NCBI GenBank assembly: GCA_947456995.1
Contig: CANGVB010000078.1
Coordinates: 1-10,037 of the forward strand
Reading direction: 5' to 3'
Length of the DNA stretch: 10,037 nucleotides
Origin: Bryobacteraceae bacterium
Lineage (GTDB): Bacteria > Acidobacteriota > Terriglobia > Bryobacterales > Bryobacteraceae
Shown here: piece by piece, positions 7,344 through 10,037 of the stretch
How positions within the stretch are numbered: position 1 is the stretch's first letter
Layout of the letters: the number at the start of each line of letters is the position of its first letter
Program-made: the position numbers and the translations under genes
Notes under the pieces: model-generated
Told to the model about the DNA's origin: nothing
The model's database searches: none
What the model saw: only the letters and a program-made list of their open reading frames with translations

Positions 7344-8153
7344 TTAGAAGGCGGCGGCTGAGCTGATTCCGGCCTGGCCGAGAGCGTTCGCCATTTTCTC
7401 AAGCGCTGCCTTGTGAATCTGCGAAACGCGGCTTTCGTTGATGCCGAGCATGCCGCCGATTTCTTTCATCGTCAACTCGTTCGAGTAGTAGAGCATGACA
7501 ACACGCTGGTAGCGCTCAGGCAGTGTGTGAAGCGCGTCCTTGAGCAGGCTGCGCAATTCTTCTTTGGCGCAGATCGAATCCGGGTGGTGGTCTGCGCTGG
7601 TAGGAAAGTCCGGCGCCGGCAGATCTTCACTCTCGTGGGTGCGGGTGGAGGCTGAAACCAGGCCAACGTTGCGCAGGTCGATCATCATCTGGCGCCAGCG
7701 ATCGACATCGACGCCCATTTTGTTGGCAATTTCCTGCTCGGTGGGGTTCCGCTGCAGTTCGCTTGCGAGGTCTCTGGTAATGGCTTCTACCTGCTTGTGG
7801 CGGCGGCGCAGATCGCGCGAGGCCCAGTCGAGCTGGCGGAGGCTGTCAAGAATCGCGCCCTTGATGCGGTGCTTGGCATACGAGGAAAAGGCGACGTTCT
7901 TTTCCATATCAAACTTGGTGGCTGCATCAAACAAGCCCATAATCCCGGCGTGGATCAAGTCGTCCAGATCTACATGTACAGGAAGGTTGTCATGTACACG
8001 GACAGCGATGGCGCGAACCAGGGGAAGGTGTTCCAGAACTACACGGTCACGGTGAGCATAGACGCTCTGGTCTGGGTGAACGGCTTCAGCGATGGCGGTA
8101 TTCGCCTCGATCGATTGGGTGAGGGTCTGGAATGAAACTTGAGCAGCGGTCAT
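7344..8153 (-). CDS. FliA/WhiG-family RNA polymerase sigma factor
   Basis: A 269-residue sigma-70-family factor. Region 2 spans about 36-107 (LPLVRAIAVRVHDNLPVHVD, then DDLIHAGIMGLFDAATKFD and FSSYAKHRIKGAILDSLRQL). Region 3 spans about 115-165 and region 4 about 205-256 with HTH TMKEIGGMLGINESRVSQIH. The RIKGAILDSLRQLDW block is typical of FliA/WhiG factors, which direct flagellar, sporulation or other specialised regulons; no flagellar gene is in view, so the regulon is unknown. I chose ATG at 8153 (GGAG 9 nt upstream; length fits the family). ATG 8294 (AAGGA 8 nt upstream, 316 residues) and ATG 8417 (357 residues) are in frame, but the extra codons have lower GC at third positions. A sigma-54-type promoter lies at 8354-8369. 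The gene converges on sppA. Confidence 0.88.
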   Translation of the reverse strand: MTAAQVSFQTLTQSIEANTAIAEAVHPDQSVYAHRDRVVLEHLPLVRAIAVRVHDNLPVHVDLDDLIHAGIMGLFDAATKFDMEKNVAFSSYAKHRIKGAILDSLRQLDWASRDLRRRHKQVEAITRDLASELQRNPTEQEIANKMGVDVDRWRQMMIDLRNVGLVSASTRTHESEDLPAPDFPTSADHHPDSICAKEELRSLLKDALHTLPERYQRVVMLYYSNELTMKEIGGMLGINESRVSQIHKAALEKMANALGQAGISSAAAF

Positions 8154-8353
8154 GGTTGAAATCTCCGAACGGGGTTGGGGCTTATCTTCCCGGCTGGAGA
8201 AAGTTGCTGCGACCTGAAATTCACTTTCAACTTGTTGGGCCTCAAGTTGTGGATTCGGTGTGCCGATCATTTCTTTAGTTGGTGGCTTGCGCATTGCTTT
8301 GATCCTTTTGCCGGTTCGCCGCGTATTTACTTCTGCGGCGACGCAATATGGAA

Positions 8354-8369
8354 TGCAAGACTCGTGCCG
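8354..8369 (-). promoter_or_regulatory. Sigma-54 (-24/-12) promoter of the FliA/WhiG-like sigma gene
   Basis: On the minus strand, from 8368 down to 8354, the sequence is GGCACGAGTCTTGCA. It matches the RpoN consensus TGGCACGRNNNTTGCW at every position except the leading T (C at 8369). GG (8368-8367) and GC (8356-8355) have the obligatory 10-bp spacing. Transcription would start near 8344, giving a leader of about 50 nt to ATG 8294 or about 190 nt to ATG 8153. Such promoters need an enhancer-binding activator; the palindromes at 8523-8600 lie about 180-255 bp upstream and are candidate sites. The match and position are direct observations; activity is inferred. Confidence 0.7.
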
Positions 8370-8522
8370 TTCTATTTCGGAAACTTTAGCCCTATTTTGG
8401 CGCAAAGCGGAAGCCATTTGGATTGCCTCTCAAAAGCCATAAACTGTTGTTTTACAAAGACTTAGGGGTTTACCTTAGCCCTTGCTCCACAAGATCGACA
8501 TTCAGCGAAGTTTTCCACAGCC

Positions 8523-8544
8523 CCAAAGCGGGAACCAAAGCGGG
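8523..8544. repeat. Direct repeat CCAAAGCGGG x2
   Basis: CCAAAGCGGG occurs at 8523-8532 and 8535-8544, a 12-bp period in a non-coding stretch. It adjoins the TTGAA-type palindromes and could be part of a protein-binding region. No function is recognised. Confidence 0.6.
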
Positions 8545-8570
8545 TTGAATGTTCCATATCGGGAATTTCT

Positions 8571-8600
8571 GTTTCAACTTGAAACCGCTTTTTCAAAAAG
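8571..8600. promoter_or_regulatory. Two adjacent odd-centred palindromes, candidate operator/enhancer
   Basis: GTTTCAACTTGAAAC (8571-8585) is a perfect 15-bp palindrome around a central C. CTTTTTCAAAAAG (8588-8600) is a perfect 13-bp palindrome, also around a central C. Their centres are 16 bp apart. Another TTGAA half-site is at 8545-8549. They lie about 230-255 bp upstream of the predicted sigma-54 transcription start, a distance compatible with an activator site. The binding protein is unknown. Confidence 0.45.
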
Positions 8601-8699
8601 ACACTTTAGTACCGTAGTTCAGTAGCTGACATAGAGCATTATCGAACATTCTTCATGGTTCTAAGTGATTGAAAATAAAAGAATTATACCTTAGATGAA

Positions 8700-9593
8700 C
8701 TAGGTGGTTGTGCTTAGTTTTTTTACCAGCCAAACACCTGAGAAGATCACCAGCATCGCACCCAGTTCTTTAAAGCCGAAGTCTTCCCGGTAGAACAACC
8801 AGCCTAAGGTGACGGCGACAACCGGGTTTATATACATGTAGATGGAGACTACGGCGAGCGGCAGGTGCTGCAGCGCGTAGAGGTAGGCGCTGTAGGCAAC
8901 GATCGAACCGAAGAGCGCAAGGTATACGACTGCGCCCATGACTCTCGGGCTAAGTTGGACGTTCCAGTCCCCTTGTACTAAGCAGAGAAGGCCTACAACA
9001 ACCCCAACGCTGGCCTGCTGAATCGCGCCCACCAGAATCGGATTGGTTTTGTCGTTGCGGCGTTTTTGCAGAATCGAGCCGAGCGACCACGAAATACAAC
9101 TCACCTGAAGGATCAGAAATCCCTTCACCGTCTCGCCACTCAAGCCGGAGTTCAGAGCCTCGGGCCCCACCAGCCAGACCGCACCAGCAAAACCAATTGC
9201 CATCCCAATAAAGGCCTTGGGGTTGATTCTGTCTCCACCGGGGATCAGCATCTCGACCCCAATCATCCAGAAGGGGTTGACGGTGATAAAGAGTGCAGCG
9301 AGGCCGCTCGGGATATGAGTCTCGGCTAGGGTAAGGGCGTAATTGCCAACCCCCAGAGTAAGCAAGCCGGTACCGATCGGCCCATAGAGCTCAGCACCCT
9401 TCGGCATGGGCCACTTTCGCCACCAGGCAAAGGCGAGGATCAACGCCCCTGAAAGCAGAAAGCGGCTGGCCACCAGCAGAAGCGGAGGAATCCCTTCGAG
9501 CGCAATCCGGATGCCGAGGTAAGTGGTTCCCCAGAAAAAGCAGACCGCGGCCAGACTCCACCAGGCGGCCGATGATGGTTCAGTGCGAGACAA
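8700..9593 (-). CDS. EamA/DMT-family transporter (RhaT/YdcZ-like drug/metabolite exporter)
   Basis: A 297-residue inner-membrane protein with about ten hydrophobic helices in two EamA repeats (about 10-137 and 150-290). The first repeat has FFWGTTYLGIRIALEGIPPL and ASRFLLSGALIL; the second has AYSAYLYALQHLPLAVVSIY followed by INPVVAVTLGWLFYRED, a typical EamA signature. Members export metabolites, often amino acids or related compounds; the substrate is not predictable here. The start is TTG at 9593, as no ATG occurs before residue 63 and the first EamA helix needs this start. GAGGG lies only 1 nt upstream, too close for a normal ribosome-binding site, whereas TACCCT ends 6 nt before the TTG, in the position seen at leaderless-type starts in this window. 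It is divergent from the PfkB gene. Confidence 0.9.
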   Translation of the reverse strand: MSRTEPSSAAWWSLAAVCFFWGTTYLGIRIALEGIPPLLLVASRFLLSGALILAFAWWRKWPMPKGAELYGPIGTGLLTLGVGNYALTLAETHIPSGLAALFITVNPFWMIGVEMLIPGGDRINPKAFIGMAIGFAGAVWLVGPEALNSGLSGETVKGFLILQVSCISWSLGSILQKRRNDKTNPILVGAIQQASVGVVVGLLCLVQGDWNVQLSPRVMGAVVYLALFGSIVAYSAYLYALQHLPLAVVSIYMYINPVVAVTLGWLFYREDFGFKELGAMLVIFSGVWLVKKLSTTT

Positions 9594-9622
9594 GCCCTCA
9601 GGGTAGCAAGTACAATCGAGAC
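9594..9622. promoter_or_regulatory. 29-bp divergent promoter region of the EamA and PfkB genes
   Basis: Only 29 bp separate the two divergent TTG start codons. On the plus strand TACAAT (9611-9616) precedes TTG 9623 by 6 nt, with a -35-like GAGACA (9587-9592) 18 nt upstream of it. On the minus strand TACCCT (9605-9600) precedes TTG 9593 by 6 nt. Between them lies the perfect palindrome CCCTCAGGG (9595-9603), a possible operator. There is no room for a conventional leader or for a normally spaced Shine-Dalgarno on either side. Confidence 0.5.
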
Positions 9623-10037
9623 TTGATCATTACCGTCACGCTCAATCCGGCAGTGGACCAAAACATTTCGGCCGATCAATTGGTTTTCGAAGACCGCGCC
9701 TACATTCTCGACAGCTTCGAGAGTGCGGGCGGGCGGGGCATTAATGCTTCGCGGGTCATCCATTCCTTTGGTGGCAAGACTCACGCTCTCGCCTTCTCAG
9801 GCGGAGCCAGCGGTGCGCATTTTGAAAAATTGATGCGCAGCTATGGCTTCCCCAGCGAGTTTGTGCCGATGAAAAACGCCATCCGCCACAATCTTTCGAT
9901 TACCGACAAGCAGGGGCTCAGCGTCAAGCTGAATGAGCGCGGGCCGCAACTGGCTGCGTCAGAAGTTAAAGCAATTGAAGAAGCTATCGTGAAGCGTCTG
10001 CCCAAGGCCAAGTGGCTGATGCTTTGTGGGAGCGTTC
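9623..10037 (+). CDS. 1-phosphofructokinase/tagatose-6-phosphate kinase-like PfkB sugar kinase (partial)
   Basis: The first 138 codons of a PfkB-family carbohydrate kinase; the rest lies beyond the window edge. The N-terminus MIITVTLNPAVDQNISADQL is typical of the FruK/LacC branch, which phosphorylates sugar phosphates such as fructose 1-phosphate or tagatose 6-phosphate with ATP. The first PfkB signature region is present (ESAGGRGINASRVIHSFGGK), as is a GP-containing substrate-loop segment (LNERGPQLAA) and the LMLCGSV strand at the cut end. The start is TTG at 9623, fixed by the family N-terminus. It has no Shine-Dalgarno sequence and a TACAAT box 6 nt upstream. The catalytic C-terminal half (GAGD motif) is out of view, so activity cannot be judged. 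Confidence 0.88.
   Translation, partial: MIITVTLNPAVDQNISADQLVFEDRAYILDSFESAGGRGINASRVIHSFGGKTHALAFSGGASGAHFEKLMRSYGFPSEFVPMKNAIRHNLSITDKQGLSVKLNERGPQLAASEVKAIEEAIVKRLPKAKWLMLCGSV

Larger units (their letters stand above)
8154..8699. other. Long regulatory gap upstream of the sigma factor
   Basis: About 550 bp between the EamA gene and the sigma factor, both on the minus strand. I see no convincing gene. It contains, from high to low coordinates: a lone minus-strand TATAAT (8688-8683), AT-rich sequence, the palindrome cluster (8523-8600), a sigma-54 promoter (8354-8369), and an open frame leading into the sigma gene that may be a long leader or an N-terminal extension. No clear terminator for the EamA gene was found. 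Confidence 0.6.

Noticed and set aside
7971..7999. TACATGTACA palindrome and repeated CATGTACA inside the sigma gene
   Set aside because: They encode the conserved VHDNLPVHVDLDD segment of region 2; the repeat follows from two VH codon pairs and needs no other explanation.
8175..8465. Plus-strand 96-codon open frame in the gap upstream of the sigma factor
   Set aside because: Cys/Trp/Phe-rich translation without motif or ribosome-binding site; it runs antisense to the sigma-factor leader and its sigma-54 promoter.
8483..8519. DnaA-box-like sequences (TTTTCCACA 8511-8519; TGCTCCACA 8483-8491)
   Set aside because: Only one good box and one poor one, with no dnaA/dnaN, gidA or parAB neighbours and no AT-rich unwinding repeats, so an origin is not supported.
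8635..8660. Possible terminator downstream of the EamA gene (short inverted repeats near 8615-8640)
   Set aside because: The only stems are about 4 bp (TCAG/CTGA) without a following T-run on the minus strand.
8683..8688. Minus-strand TATAAT as a sigma-70 promoter for the sigma factor
   Set aside because: Perfect hexamer, but no acceptable -35 at 16-18 bp (CACAAC/ACAACC) and it would give a leader of about 390-520 nt, so I did not annotate it as a promoter.

Overview
The window looks like a piece of a bacterial chromosome of moderately high GC, most likely from the Acidobacteriota (Bryobacter/Solibacter-like). That placement is an inference. It rests on the FliA/WhiG-type sigma factor, on paired Tat-tagged sugar isomerase/epimerase-like TIM barrels, and on a GAF/HisKA_3 kinase with a NarL-type regulator, a mix I associate with that phylum. 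No rRNA, tRNA, CRISPR, transposase or phage gene is visible.

Left part (1-3757): the tail of a plus-strand gene (possibly a TIM-barrel sugar isomerase) meets the end of a minus-strand DUF1624/heparan-glucosaminide-acetyltransferase-like membrane protein. The terminator hairpin of the first gene lies inside the last codons of the second. Divergent from the membrane protein is a two-component pair: a soluble GAF-containing NarL-family histidine kinase, with an unusual insertion in its ATP-lid region, and its response regulator.

Middle (3788-7337): a plus-strand operon of two Tat-signal sugar phosphate isomerase/epimerase-like TIM barrels and a translationally coupled signal peptide peptidase SppA (67K type). 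All three products are expected at or beyond the membrane.

Right part (7344-10037): a minus-strand FliA/WhiG-family sigma factor converges on sppA with a 6-bp gap. Its roughly 550-bp upstream region carries a near-perfect sigma-54 (-24/-12) promoter and, further upstream, a cluster of palindromes. Then come a minus-strand EamA/DMT transporter and, divergent from it across only 29 bp, the start of a 1-phosphofructokinase-like PfkB sugar kinase cut by the window edge.

The most notable regulatory theme is a recurring TACAAT (-10-like) box exactly 6-7 nt upstream of start codons that lack a Shine-Dalgarno sequence (near 1253, 3788 and 9623; a weaker TANNNT form near 9593). This suggests leaderless mRNAs, while neighbouring genes at 1334, 3092, 4735 and 8153 have normal Shine-Dalgarno sites. 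The second theme is a probable sigma cascade, with sigma-54 driving a FliA-like sigma factor.
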